15,145 nucleotides of DNA from Candidatus Falkowiibacteriota bacterium (GCA_016212745.1 JACRDX010000067.1:1-15145); one strand, 5' to 3'. Numbered from the stretch's first letter, positions 1 through 6,300 are shown. Program-made: numbers and translations. Notes: generated by a model not told the origin, from the sequence alone.

Positions 1-2
1 AA

Positions 3-152
3 AAAATGGAACAACTCTTGAAAAGTCCTGAAAAAGTAAAAAAAATCGGCGTACGCGCCAAATTATTTATCAAAAGAAATTACGAATGGGCTGGAATTGT
101 TAAGAAATTGGAAAATTTTTACAAAGACATTATCGCTGATAATAAAAAATAA
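3..152 (+). CDS. C-terminal end of a glycosyltransferase (probably family 4), partial
   Basis: An open frame enters from the left edge and ends at TAA 150-152; about 49 residues are visible. The sequence contains the stretch GVRAKLFIKRNYEWAG followed by IVKKLENFYKDI. This resembles the usual last helices of family 4 (GT-B fold) glycosyltransferases, where a conserved aromatic Trp and a final Lys/Leu-rich helix ending near Tyr close the protein. The catalytic part lies outside the window, so family and substrate cannot be stated. The gene is followed by a strong intrinsic terminator. Its last 23 bases overlap the end of the convergent membrane-protein gene. An ATG at 6-8 is in frame but is unlikely to be the real start, because the segment looks like the end of a longer protein. 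Confidence 0.6.
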   Translation, partial: KMEQLLKSPEKVKKIGVRAKLFIKRNYEWAGIVKKLENFYKDIIADNKK

Positions 153-2301
153 TATTTTGTCCGTTGTTTATTTCATGCCACCAATTTGCCCCGCCATTCG
201 GCGGGGTTTTTGCTTTTTCCGTGATTTTCTTAAAATCGTGCCAATAGTTATTCATGACAAAATAAAGCTGATCAACCCCTTCGACAGGGCTCAGGGTGAC
301 ATTGTTGGCAGCGTCCATTGCGGCAATGGCGGTTGCTTTGTCCGGCCCCTTTTCCGCCATTTGCAAATAGTATTTATAAAAACCATCTGTGTTCGCACTT
401 GGAATTGAATAATAAAATTCATTGCCAAAATATTTTGCAAAACCATTTTCGCGTAAAGCAGCGGCAGCCAGCATTTGGTTGCCAAGAACAATGTAGTTGT
501 TGCCGCCCCTCGACGAGCTCAGGGTGACAATGTCAAGTTGATTTTGGTTGATAAAGTGAACTGTCTCAATGTCAGCTGCGCTCACATTATAAAATTTGCT
601 GTTTTTGTAATTGTCAAATATAGGGTAGGAGAAGTAAAAAGAACTTGTAGCTTGTAGCAGGAGTAGGATGATAGGCAGTAGAATGGTAGGTTGTAGCAGG
701 GTAGAAAAACGTATTGGTTTATTTGCGAGAAGATTGTACAAAAACCAAGAGCAAAAATATAAAAATATTGGCAAGAGAAAATAACGCGAAAGGTCAGCGA
801 TGCGACCGATATAATCATTAACTTCTTTTGGCGTCAGAAATTTGTATTGCATGAAAAATTTCATTGCCAAATAGTTTATCGCGAATATTGCCGCGAACAT
901 TGTCGGCGCGGCGTATCGTTGAAATCTTTTTTTTGTGATTAAAATTATTATGCCGGCGATGCTGATTGTCAAAAATATAATTTGCCAATTAAATCCAATG
1001 GCGTGGATTAAATCTGGAATAAAATCAAAATATTTTTTTGTTGTTATTGGTTGGACGTTGAATATGCTGGAAAGGGCGGGAAAATTGAACCTGATTTTTT
1101 TACCATTGATTATCGCGTTTGCCAAAAACATCAGCGGCATGGCCAAAAGCGCCGCGGCGGCGCACAATGTTTGCGCAATAATTTTTATTGATTTTTTTGT
1201 GTTGACGACGGAGAATGTTGAATATAGCGAATATAACAAAAGTGGAACGCCGAAAAATGGGTGGATGAAACAGGTTGTTAAAGAGAGGAGTAGCTTGTAG
1301 GTTGTAGCAGGGTAGCTTGTAGCTGGTAGGAATATTATGATTAAGGAGAATAAACAAGCGATTCCTTGCGGGGTTGTGTTGATAAAAAATGTGACAGGCA
1401 AAAATAGCGCGCAAAGCGGCAATAAATAACGATGTTGTTTTAATTTGTTCGCGTAAACAAAGAACAATGTTGTTGGTAAATAAATTGAAAACAAAAGCAG
1501 CAAAAGGATTTTGTTGATTGTTTCAATGGATATTTGGAACAAGTTGGCGAGGAAAATTATGATTGAATATTCGCCGACATAATAATAAAGAGTGGGCGAG
1601 ATTGTGCTAAATTGCCAGATGTGTTTCATTGTTGCCAAGTGCACGAATGGGTCATAGCCAAATCCGATTTTGTAAATAAAATAGGCGACTGATGAAAATA
1701 AAAAGAAATAAATTATTGTAAAAAATAATTTTAATGATTCTCGGGCGCTGGCGTTTAACAAAATTTTTATTAAAATTATTGTCGCGATGCCAAATAAAAT
1801 AAAAAAATATTTTGGTAAAACATGCCATGGCGAAGCAATGGCATTAGTTGTTGAATTGTGAATTAGCAGGAAAAAACAGGCGGCGGTAAGAACAATGAAT
1901 GAGATTGTTGCCAATTTTTGTTGCGCTGTATCCTTCGGCAAGCTCAGGATGACAGCTTTGTCGTCGCGGGCTTGTTTGGCGTCTGAACAAATTTTTTGTT
2001 CAACGCGGCGCGTTAAAGATTCAATCACCAGCGGTAAGCCAATTAAAATTATTATAAAAATCGCATTGTTTATTTTATAGAAATAGTAGGCGAGCGAGCC
2101 AAGGATTGAAACTAGGCACAAAAAAATCAATGCGCCGAAAAGTCGTTGGTATATTGGTTTTATGTTGTTGAAAAACAATCGGCCCAGCTTGTTTCCGTAG
2201 ACAAACAAATAAATAAGCCCTACAATTAAGCCGATGATGGGGCTGTTGATAGCGAGGGAATTAAGGATAATGGCGATGGATAGGAGCGTTAAAATGGCCA
2301 T
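130..2301 (-). CDS. Large polytopic membrane protein, GT-C glycosyltransferase-like
   Basis: This 723-residue protein is almost entirely hydrophobic, with well over ten predicted membrane helices and a soluble C-terminal part after about residue 570. The loop GYDPFVH (residues 215-221) follows a membrane helix, and HPFFGVP occurs later. An acidic residue just after an early helix, near a His, is typical of GT-C enzymes (STT3, PMT/ArnT classes) that use lipid-phosphate sugar donors. I infer a glycosyltransferase or glycan-handling role, supported by the neighbouring glycan genes, but I do not recognise a named family. Five segments are encoded by inserted short repeats: VILSLPKD (117-124), SYPATTYKL, LLQPTILLPIILLLLQ, VTLSSSRG and VTLSPVEG. 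All keep the frame. The gene is divergent from 2404 and converges on the left-edge gene. The ATG at 2301 has no clear Shine-Dalgarno. Confidence 0.7.
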   Translation of the reverse strand: MAILTLLSIAIILNSLAINSPIIGLIVGLIYLFVYGNKLGRLFFNNIKPIYQRLFGALIFLCLVSILGSLAYYFYKINNAIFIIILIGLPLVIESLTRRVEQKICSDAKQARDDKAVILSLPKDTAQQKLATISFIVLTAACFFLLIHNSTTNAIASPWHVLPKYFFILFGIATIILIKILLNASARESLKLFFTIIYFFLFSSVAYFIYKIGFGYDPFVHLATMKHIWQFSTISPTLYYYVGEYSIIIFLANLFQISIETINKILLLLLFSIYLPTTLFFVYANKLKQHRYLLPLCALFLPVTFFINTTPQGIACLFSLIIIFLPATSYPATTYKLLLSLTTCFIHPFFGVPLLLYSLYSTFSVVNTKKSIKIIAQTLCAAAALLAMPLMFLANAIINGKKIRFNFPALSSIFNVQPITTKKYFDFIPDLIHAIGFNWQIIFLTISIAGIIILITKKRFQRYAAPTMFAAIFAINYLAMKFFMQYKFLTPKEVNDYIGRIADLSRYFLLPIFLYFCSWFLYNLLANKPIRFSTLLQPTILLPIILLLLQATSSFYFSYPIFDNYKNSKFYNVSAADIETVHFINQNQLDIVTLSSSRGGNNYIVLGNQMLAAAALRENGFAKYFGNEFYYSIPSANTDGFYKYYLQMAEKGPDKATAIAAMDAANNVTLSPVEGVDQLYFVMNNYWHDFKKITEKAKTPPNGGANWWHEINNGQNIIFYYQR
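189..212 (+). terminator. Intrinsic terminator of the leftmost gene
   Basis: A perfect 7-bp GC stem (CCCCGCC 189-195 with GGCGGGG 200-206) with a 4-base loop ATTC is followed directly by TTTTT. It lies 37 bases after the stop of the plus-strand glycosyltransferase. Unusually, the whole structure is inside the convergent minus-strand coding region, where it is read as the residues PPNGGAN. Confidence 0.8.
276..300 (-). repeat. CTTCGACAAGCTCAGG-type short repeat, copy 1
   Basis: The plus strand carries CCCCTTCGACAGGGCTCAGG followed by GTGAC. Read in the minus-strand gene it encodes VTLSPVEG. It shares the pattern CC(T)TCGnCnnGCTCAGGnTGAC with the copies at 506 and 1932. Confidence 0.8.
506..528 (-). 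repeat. CTTCGACAAGCTCAGG-type short repeat, copy 2
   Basis: CCCCTCGACGAGCTCAGGGT followed by GAC on the plus strand. It is read as VTLSSSRG in the minus-strand gene, in the same phase and orientation as copies 1 and 3. The core CGACGAGCTC is close to palindromic. Confidence 0.8.
644..705 (-). repeat. Degenerate CTACAAGCTAC repeat cluster, copy 1
   Basis: The plus strand shows repeated GTAG words (ACTTGTAGCTTGTAGCAGG, then GGTAGGTTGTAGCAGGGTAG). In the minus-strand gene it reads as CTACAACC/CTACAAGC units encoding LLQPTILLPIILLLLQAT. The same wording recurs at 1291-1330 in the same gene. Confidence 0.65.
1291..1330 (-). repeat. Degenerate CTACAAGCTAC repeat cluster, copy 2
   Basis: The plus strand is TAGCTTGTAGGTTGTAGCAG followed by GGTAGCTTGTAGCTGGTAGG. 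Four near-identical 9-11 base units stand in tandem and are read in the minus-strand gene as SYPATTYKL and adjoining residues between membrane helices. Confidence 0.7.
1932..1953 (-). repeat. CTTCGACAAGCTCAGG-type short repeat, copy 3
   Basis: CCTTCGGCAAGCTCAGGATG followed by AC on the plus strand, read as VILSLPKD in the minus-strand gene. It sits in a hydrophilic loop between membrane helices. Confidence 0.8.
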
Positions 2302-2310
2302 GTGGGTAAT

Positions 2311-2375
2311 TTTGAATTTTTAATTTTGAATCAATTTTGAATGTATAAATGTTTGAATGTTTCGAAATTTTCATA
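2311..2375. repeat. AT-rich TTTTGAAT/TGAATGTTTG repeat in the divergent intergenic region
   Basis: The spacer between the divergent genes is made of repeated TTTTGAAT and TGAATGTTTGAATG-like words. The order AATTTTGAATCAA, then TGAATGTTTGAA, recurs in 8444-8545, which suggests a dispersed intergenic element rather than random AT richness. Confidence 0.5.
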
Positions 2376-2403
2376 TTGTTAATATAGCAATTCAATCGCA
2401 AAA

Positions 2404-2898
2404 ATGAAAGTTGACTTTAAGAGAATTTATTTTGGAGTTAAGTTTGTCGTAATTGCCGCGTTTGCAGTATTCGTTGTGTTTTTATTTTGGCAAAAAGGCG
2501 CTGTTGGCGCCGGAATTAATTATAATGTGGCGCCAACGACAACAACCAAGTTTGTTTATGGATTATATCCAGAAGGCCGCGTTGAAATTGTGGAAAATGC
2601 GTGGAAAATAAAATACGAGCCGGTTTATTTGAACGTTTACGCGCCAAGGAAATTTAAAAAAGCGCAAGTCACGTTAAAATATAAAAATTTAATGGAGTCC
2701 GATGTTTTTGTTGGCGTAAAAGTGAAAGGCAATGCGCCTGTGCCGTATTATTTAAAAAAGTTGGATAAAACCTTGTCATTTGATTTAGCCGGCGCGGCAT
2801 TTGAAAAAAATAAATTACAATTTATAATCGCCGCGCCGGGCATTGAAGAATCAAAAGGAACATTGATTATTGAAAGTATTAAAATTCAATTGCTATGA
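2404..2898 (+). CDS. Single-pass membrane-anchored exported protein, unknown function
   Basis: The 164-residue protein has one strong N-terminal membrane helix (about residues 9-29, FGVKFVVIAAFAVFVVFLFW). After it comes a roughly 130-residue domain rich in alternating hydrophobic and polar residues, which suggests a beta-sandwich outside the membrane (for example VYLNVYAPRKFKKAQVTLKY, GTLIIESIKIQLL). No cysteines, catalytic motif or known domain is recognised. It is the first gene of a three-gene run and ends in an ATGA overlap with the next gene, so the two are probably translationally coupled. Because the following genes encode membrane glycosyltransferase-like proteins, an accessory envelope or glycan role is likely, but this is inference. 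A weak extended -10 (TGT then TAATAT, 2377-2385) lies just upstream of the ATG. Confidence 0.75.
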   Translation: MKVDFKRIYFGVKFVVIAAFAVFVVFLFWQKGAVGAGINYNVAPTTTTKFVYGLYPEGRVEIVENAWKIKYEPVYLNVYAPRKFKKAQVTLKYKNLMESDVFVGVKVKGNAPVPYYLKKLDKTLSFDLAGAAFEKNKLQFIIAAPGIEESKGTLIIESIKIQLL

Positions 2899-3122
2899 CT
2901 TTTGCAACATTTATAAAAAATACAACGCAGTTTTTATTCAAAGCCGGATTTATTTTTTGGTTAATTCTCGCGATTTTGGAATTACTCATGCCCGGATTTG
3001 TGATTTATTACATTAACATGCAACTTTGGTTGATTGTGGTTTGTTGTTTGGCTGTTGCGCGCGCGTTTTTATGCAAAGAAATTTCTCCGCCCAAGGCGGA
3101 TGCGCCTATGGCGCAAAAATAA
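2895..3122 (+). CDS. Small two-helix membrane protein with a repeat-derived C-terminus
   Basis: The 75-residue protein has two predicted membrane helices (about 16-38, containing LILAILELLMPGFVIYY, and about 43-58). It starts inside the stop of the previous gene (ATGA). The last 12 residues (SPPKADAPMAQK) come from two tandem hairpins at 3087-3114, so the original C-terminus is not known. It overlaps the upstream end of the next ORF in another frame. In this overlap the reading given here looks natural (a membrane helix), while the other frame gives an odd Cys-rich string. Either this is a small separate gene, or it is the original N-terminus of the next protein, split off by a frameshift at the repeat. 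Confidence 0.55.
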   Translation: MTFATFIKNTTQFLFKAGFIFWLILAILELLMPGFVIYYINMQLWLIVVCCLAVARAFLCKEISPPKADAPMAQK

Positions 3123-4798
3123 TTTTAGCGTGCTTGGCAGTTGGATTTTTTTTAGTTTATAGTTTTTTGACGTTAGTTGTTTATTTGCCAAATGCGCAAA
3201 CTGGAATGATTTTTGATTGGCCGGATGAGATGGCCAATTATTTTTTTATAAAAAATTTTGCACAAACAAGCAGCTTTACTGCGGCTGAACCGTTGAACGC
3301 GTTGATTTCAAATCCATACATTCATCCGCGCAGCGTCAATATTGTTGATAATGCGATCGTGCCAATGTCGTTTTTGGGAATGTTGATTGTTTATGGTGCG
3401 CTCGCGAAAATAATCAGCGTTTATGGCGCATTATTTTTGACGCCACTGTTCGCGGTTCTGACCGTTGTCTTCTTGAGTTTAATTATGAAGCGATTGTTCG
3501 GCGAGGCAGTTGGGATTTTTTCCGCGATTTTGTGTTTTATTGTTCCGGGATTTTGGTATTATGCCAGCCAGCCAATGTTGCCGAATGTGCTATTTATATT
3601 TTGCGTTGTTAGTGGACTGTATTTGTTGGTTAAGTTATTTGGTTGGGATGGGCATTATGAAAAATCCCAATTACCAATTGCCAATGACCAATCAATTTCC
3701 AATGTCCCAATGACCAAGCAAGAGTGGTTGCTGGCAATGGGAGCTGGATTGTGTTTGGGATTCGCGGCAATAACGCGGGCAATTGAAGTTTTTTGGGTCG
3801 CGCTGGTTTTGTTAATTTTACTTTGCGCTTATTGGCAAGATGTGAAAAAGAAATGGCCGCGGCTTGTTGTTTTTTGCGTAGCTGGGTTGCTGCCGATTTT
3901 GTTGATGCTGTTTTTAAATCATCAAATTTACGGAAAAATTTTTACTGTTGGTTATTTGCGGCAAGACCAGCCAACTTTTTTGGGTGGGTTGCCGACTGAA
4001 TTTAAAGTTGATAACAATGGAATTTTGAATTGGCTAAAACTGGTTGTGGCGCCGTTTGGTTTGCATGTAAAAGAATTTTTTTGGGTTGTATGGCAATACA
4101 TAATTAAAATCAATTGGCCGTTTTTTATCTTGGCAATAGCAGCAATCGGACGGCTGCTGGCAATTAAAAAAACAAAAATTGAAAAAATATTTTTGGGATT
4201 GGCGCTCGCCCCTTTGGGGCTCGCGCTGTTTTACGGAAACTGGATTTTTGTTGATAAAATGGTTTTAAAATATAATTATTTGAGCAGTTCTTACGTCAGA
4301 TATTTTTTATTGATTTATATTTTTTGCGCGTTACTAACCGCGTGGCTGGTCGGACGGCTGCGGCAGACAAAACTGGACAAAGTCGCGCGCGCAATTATTG
4401 TGGCGGCGGTTTTTGTTTCATTGTTTTTTTATTCTTGCTACAACGTTTTTTTCAACACATCTGACGGCCTGCTTGCGCAACAACAAAAGATAATTAAATA
4501 CCATGAGCAACGGGCATTGGTTGAAAATAAAATTCCAGCAAATGCTATTTTGTTGGTTGATCGGGCTGACAAAATTTTTTGGCCGGAGCATAAGGTGGTT
4601 ATTTTTCAGGGAGATTTTAGTATTTTTCCGGAAATGAAAAAATTGTTGAATATCGCGCCGATTTATTACTATGGCGAAGGAGTTGAGTCATTGATGGATA
4701 AAATTAATGAAAAGTTGAAGGCGGTCGGCGTGAGTTTCCAAAGCGGGGCACAAATTGTTGATGATTTTCATTTATATAAATTGACAACTCGGCCTTGA
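3071..4798 (+). CDS. GT-C / ArnT-like membrane glycosyltransferase
   Basis: This is a polytopic membrane protein of about 575 residues. After the first helix comes LPNAQTGMIFDWPDEMANYFF. The acidic DWPDE pair directly after helix 1 is where PMT/ArnT-type (GT39/GT83-like) enzymes keep their catalytic Asp/Glu, which act on a lipid-phosphate-sugar donor on the outer face of the membrane. PGFWYYASQPMLPN resembles the conserved third-helix region of that group. A soluble C-terminal domain (from about 4480) completes the usual architecture. The start is uncertain. The frame is open back to ATG 3026, but residues encoded before about 3115 look non-native; ATG 3071 or TTG 3134 are alternatives. Two in-frame repeat insertions lie at 3666-3718 and 4202-4226. 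The stop codon (4796-4798) overlaps the -35 box of the next promoter. Confidence 0.75.
   Translation: MQRNFSAQGGCAYGAKIILACLAVGFFLVYSFLTLVVYLPNAQTGMIFDWPDEMANYFFIKNFAQTSSFTAAEPLNALISNPYIHPRSVNIVDNAIVPMSFLGMLIVYGALAKIISVYGALFLTPLFAVLTVVFLSLIMKRLFGEAVGIFSAILCFIVPGFWYYASQPMLPNVLFIFCVVSGLYLLVKLFGWDGHYEKSQLPIANDQSISNVPMTKQEWLLAMGAGLCLGFAAITRAIEVFWVALVLLILLCAYWQDVKKKWPRLVVFCVAGLLPILLMLFLNHQIYGKIFTVGYLRQDQPTFLGGLPTEFKVDNNGILNWLKLVVAPFGLHVKEFFWVVWQYIIKINWPFFILAIAAIGRLLAIKKTKIEKIFLGLALAPLGLALFYGNWIFVDKMVLKYNYLSSSYVRYFLLIYIFCALLTAWLVGRLRQTKLDKVARAIIVAAVFVSLFFYSCYNVFFNTSDGLLAQQQKIIKYHEQRALVENKIPANAILLVDRADKIFWPEHKVVIFQGDFSIFPEMKKLLNIAPIYYYGEGVESLMDKINEKLKAVGVSFQSGAQIVDDFHLYKLTTRP
3087..3114. repeat. Tandem pair of GC hairpins at a gene junction
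   Basis: CCGCC-CAA-GGCGG (3087-3099) and GCGCC-TAT-GGCGC (3102-3114) are separated by AT. The two perfect 5-bp stems with 3-base loops stand out in AT-rich surroundings, exactly where the reading frame passes from the small membrane ORF to the large one. Confidence 0.75.
3666..3718 (+). repeat. Degenerate CCAATTACCAAT repeat inside the GT-C gene
   Basis: Repeated CCAATTACCAATTGCCAATG words are followed by ACCAATCAATTTCCAATGTC and a last unit CCAATGACC. They encode SQLPIANDQSISNVPMTK, a hydrophilic loop between two hydrophobic helices, and they keep the frame. Confidence 0.65.
4202..4226. repeat. GCGC-CCCC-TTT-GGGG-GCGC palindromic repeat, copy 1
   Basis: GCGCTCGCCCC, TTT, GGGGCTCGCGC forms a hairpin with a 5-bp GCCCC/GGGGC core and partial flanking pairing. 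It encodes part of LALAPLGLAL in frame. It matches the element at 8226-8250 at 20 of 25 positions. Confidence 0.7.
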
Positions 4799-4823
4799 CG
4801 CGCGTAAAAGGATATGATATACT
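4795..4823 (+). promoter_or_regulatory. Near-consensus promoter with extended -10
   Basis: -35 TTGACG (4795-4800), 17-base spacer, -10 TATACT (4818-4823), preceded by TGA (4815-4817) as an extended -10. The -35 overlaps the stop codon of the glycosyltransferase gene. The predicted transcription start is near 4830. Confidence 0.75.
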
Positions 4824-4827
4824 GGTG

Positions 4828-4851
4828 CGTTGCTAATAAGGAGGTGCAACG
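4828..4851 (+). promoter_or_regulatory. Hairpin presenting the Shine-Dalgarno in its loop
   Basis: CGTTGC (4828-4833) and GCAACG (4846-4851) form a perfect 6-bp stem. The 12-base loop TAATAAGGAGGT contains a full Shine-Dalgarno, and the stem ends immediately before ATG 4852. The 5' arm falls at the predicted start of the mRNA. Confidence 0.6.
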
Positions 4852-5088
4852 ATGGATAGATTCATTGGCTGTTTGTTGGCGATTGGAATGTTGGTGTTGA
4901 TCGCGCACATTGTGCTTTCTGCGCTTGGCGCGAAAAAGGCAGTGCCAGCAATTCTGCGGGCAGCGTTCAGCGGTCTTGGCATGTTGCTCAGCGCGATTGT
5001 GCACGGCTCGTTCAGAATGCTTGGTATCGGCTTTCGCGATGCTGGACGAGCGTTCAGGCGCGGGTTTCGCGACGATGATCGTGGTTAA
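4852..5088 (+). CDS. Small Arg-rich two-helix membrane protein, unknown, solitary transcription unit
   Basis: The 78-residue protein has a hydrophobic helix at about residues 4-27 (FIGCLLAIGMLVLIAHIVLS) and a weaker one at about 30-54. A tail rich in Arg and Asp follows (GFRDAGRAFRRGFRDDDRG). I do not recognise a family. The gene is in a class of its own here: a near-consensus promoter, a strong AAGGAGG Shine-Dalgarno set in a hairpin loop, its own terminator, and higher G+C (53% over 4981-5040, against about 30% in some neighbouring coding lines). This indicates high expression and perhaps a different origin from the flanking glycan genes. The basic tail after the helices could face the cytoplasm and bind nucleic acid or acidic lipid, but that is speculation. 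Overlapping frames are open but lack the start signals. Confidence 0.7.
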   Translation: MDRFIGCLLAIGMLVLIAHIVLSALGAKKAVPAILRAAFSGLGMLLSAIVHGSFRMLGIGFRDAGRAFRRGFRDDDRG

Positions 5089-5095
5089 AGGGTAA

Positions 5096-5126
5096 GAGGC
5101 GTGGCAAAGTCACGTCTCGTTTTTTT
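5096..5126 (+). terminator. Intrinsic terminator of the small Arg-rich gene
   Basis: GAGGCGTG (5096-5103) pairs with CACGTCTC (5111-5118), 8 bp with one G-T pair, around a 7-base loop. A run of seven T follows at 5120-5126. It lies 7 bases after the stop codon. Confidence 0.8.
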
Positions 5127-5200
5127 GTCAATCGTAGGGTTGTTGATATGTGTCACCCAAAATTTGGTGTATTCGTTTTGATGGTTTATCATAATATACG

Positions 5201-5228
5201 GTAGAGACGAGATATATCTCGTCTCTAC
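5201..5228. repeat. Perfect 28-bp palindrome (GTAGAGACGAGATA and its complement)
   Basis: GTAGAGACGAGATA is followed with no spacer by its exact reverse complement TATCTCGTCTCTAC. It lies in the intergenic region before the epimerase gene. Similar GTAGAGACG-type palindromes are, from memory, dispersed in other bacterial genomes. It has no coding role, and its right arm supplies the possible -35 of the promoter downstream. Confidence 0.85.
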
Positions 5229-5252
5229 AAAATAATATAGATTTGATATAAT
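5224..5252 (+). promoter_or_regulatory. Extended -10 promoter of the epimerase/R-M operon
   Basis: The -10 is a consensus TATAAT (5247-5252) preceded by TGA (5244-5246). Seventeen bases upstream, TCTACA (5224-5229) matches the -35 consensus at 4 of 6 positions and lies at the end of the 28-bp palindrome. Confidence 0.65.
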
Positions 5253-5263
5253 GAAAAAAACCA

Positions 5264-5278
5264 CCGCCGAAATGGCGG
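5264..5278 (+). repeat. Small CCGCC/GGCGG hairpin in the epimerase 5' leader
   Basis: CCGCC (5264-5268) and GGCGG (5274-5278) flank GAAAT. It falls in the leader, between the probable transcription start and the GCGAGGA ribosome-binding site at 5289-5295. No T-run follows, so it is not a terminator. Confidence 0.5.
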
Positions 5279-5298
5279 GATAAATAAGCGAGGATTTT

Positions 5299-6297
5299 AT
5301 GAATAAAAAGAACGTTGTGATTTTGGGAGGCGCGGGATTTATTGGGTCGCATTTGTGCGACAGATTGGTGACCGAAGATGTTAATATTGTTTGTGTTGAT
5401 AATTTTATTACGAGCAGTGAGCAAAACATTGAGCATTTGCTGCGTTTACCAAATTTTAAATTTATTCGGCACGACATCAATGAGCCATTGGTTTTGGAAA
5501 AATTTCCTGAATTAAAAAATTTGCAGCTGGATGTTTTTGGCGTGCAGGAAATTTACAATTTGGCTTGCCCAACCTCTGTTAAAAATTTTGATAAATACAA
5601 GGAGCAGACAATGTTGACCAATTCTGTTGGTTTGAAAAACGCTTTGGATTTGGCAGTGAAATACAAAGCAAAATTTTTGCAAGCGTCATCGTCCGTTGTT
5701 TATGGCATAAGCGAAAAACCGGATTATGTCGTGGAAAAATTCCACGGGCCATCTGACCAGCTTGATCCGCGCGCTTGTTATGATGAAGGAAAGCGGTTTG
5801 CTGAAACAATGTGCGAAGTTTATCGCGAAAAACTTGGCATTGACACAAAAATCGTGCGTATTTTTAGAACTTATGGCCCGAGAATGTTGCTTAATGATGG
5901 CCAAATGATTCCTGACTTTATTTTGAGCGCGATTGAAGGACGCGATATCGTAATTTTTGGCGATAAAAAATTCAGAACCAGTTTGTGTTATGTGAGCGAC
6001 ATTGTTGAAGGTTTGATAAATATAATGGATTTGGCAATGATTGGCGCTGTGAATTTGGGGTCGCCGGAAATTGTCACGCTGACAAAAGTCGCTGAGCTGA
6101 TTAACAAAATAGTGGCAACAAAATCCAAGATTATTTATGAAGATCGTTTGTTGTTTATGCGCGAATTGGCATTTCCAAACATTCAAAAAGCAAAAGATGA
6201 ATTGGGTTGGATTCCGCTGATAACGTTGGAAGATGGTTTGCGGCGCACAATTGAATACACAAAAGCGCACAAACCGCTGGTTGGTTTTGGCGGATAA
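5299..6297 (+). CDS. NAD-dependent sugar epimerase/dehydratase, UDP-glucuronate decarboxylase-like
   Basis: The 332-residue protein belongs to the extended short-chain dehydrogenase family, probably acting on a UDP-sugar in the cytoplasm to supply UDP-xylose or a related donor. Visible features in order: the NAD-binding glycine motif GGAGFIGSH (10-18), the adenosine-binding acid in CVDNF (32-36), the substrate loop LACPTSVKNF (89-97), SSSVVYG (130-136), the catalytic Tyr161 and Lys165 in RACYDEGKR, and RIFRTYGPRM (187-196). RACYDEGKR and the xYGPRM segment are hallmarks of UDP-glucuronate decarboxylase. However, that family usually has Asn where this protein has Arg190, so substrate choice may differ, and dTDP-glucose dehydratase-like activity cannot be excluded. 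It has a GCGAGGA ribosome-binding site and leads an operon: the next gene begins 3 bases after its stop. Confidence 0.85.
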   Translation: MNKKNVVILGGAGFIGSHLCDRLVTEDVNIVCVDNFITSSEQNIEHLLRLPNFKFIRHDINEPLVLEKFPELKNLQLDVFGVQEIYNLACPTSVKNFDKYKEQTMLTNSVGLKNALDLAVKYKAKFLQASSSVVYGISEKPDYVVEKFHGPSDQLDPRACYDEGKRFAETMCEVYREKLGIDTKIVRIFRTYGPRMLLNDGQMIPDFILSAIEGRDIVIFGDKKFRTSLCYVSDIVEGLINIMDLAMIGAVNLGSPEIVTLTKVAELINKIVATKSKIIYEDRLLFMRELAFPNIQKAKDELGWIPLITLEDGLRRTIEYTKAHKPLVGFGG

Positions 6298-6300
6298 AAT

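Noticed and set aside
5686..6270. 194-codon open frame on the minus strand inside the epimerase gene
   Set aside because: The plus frame has all motifs of the epimerase family. The minus frame is rich in Cys, His, Asn and Gln without any pattern and has no start signals.
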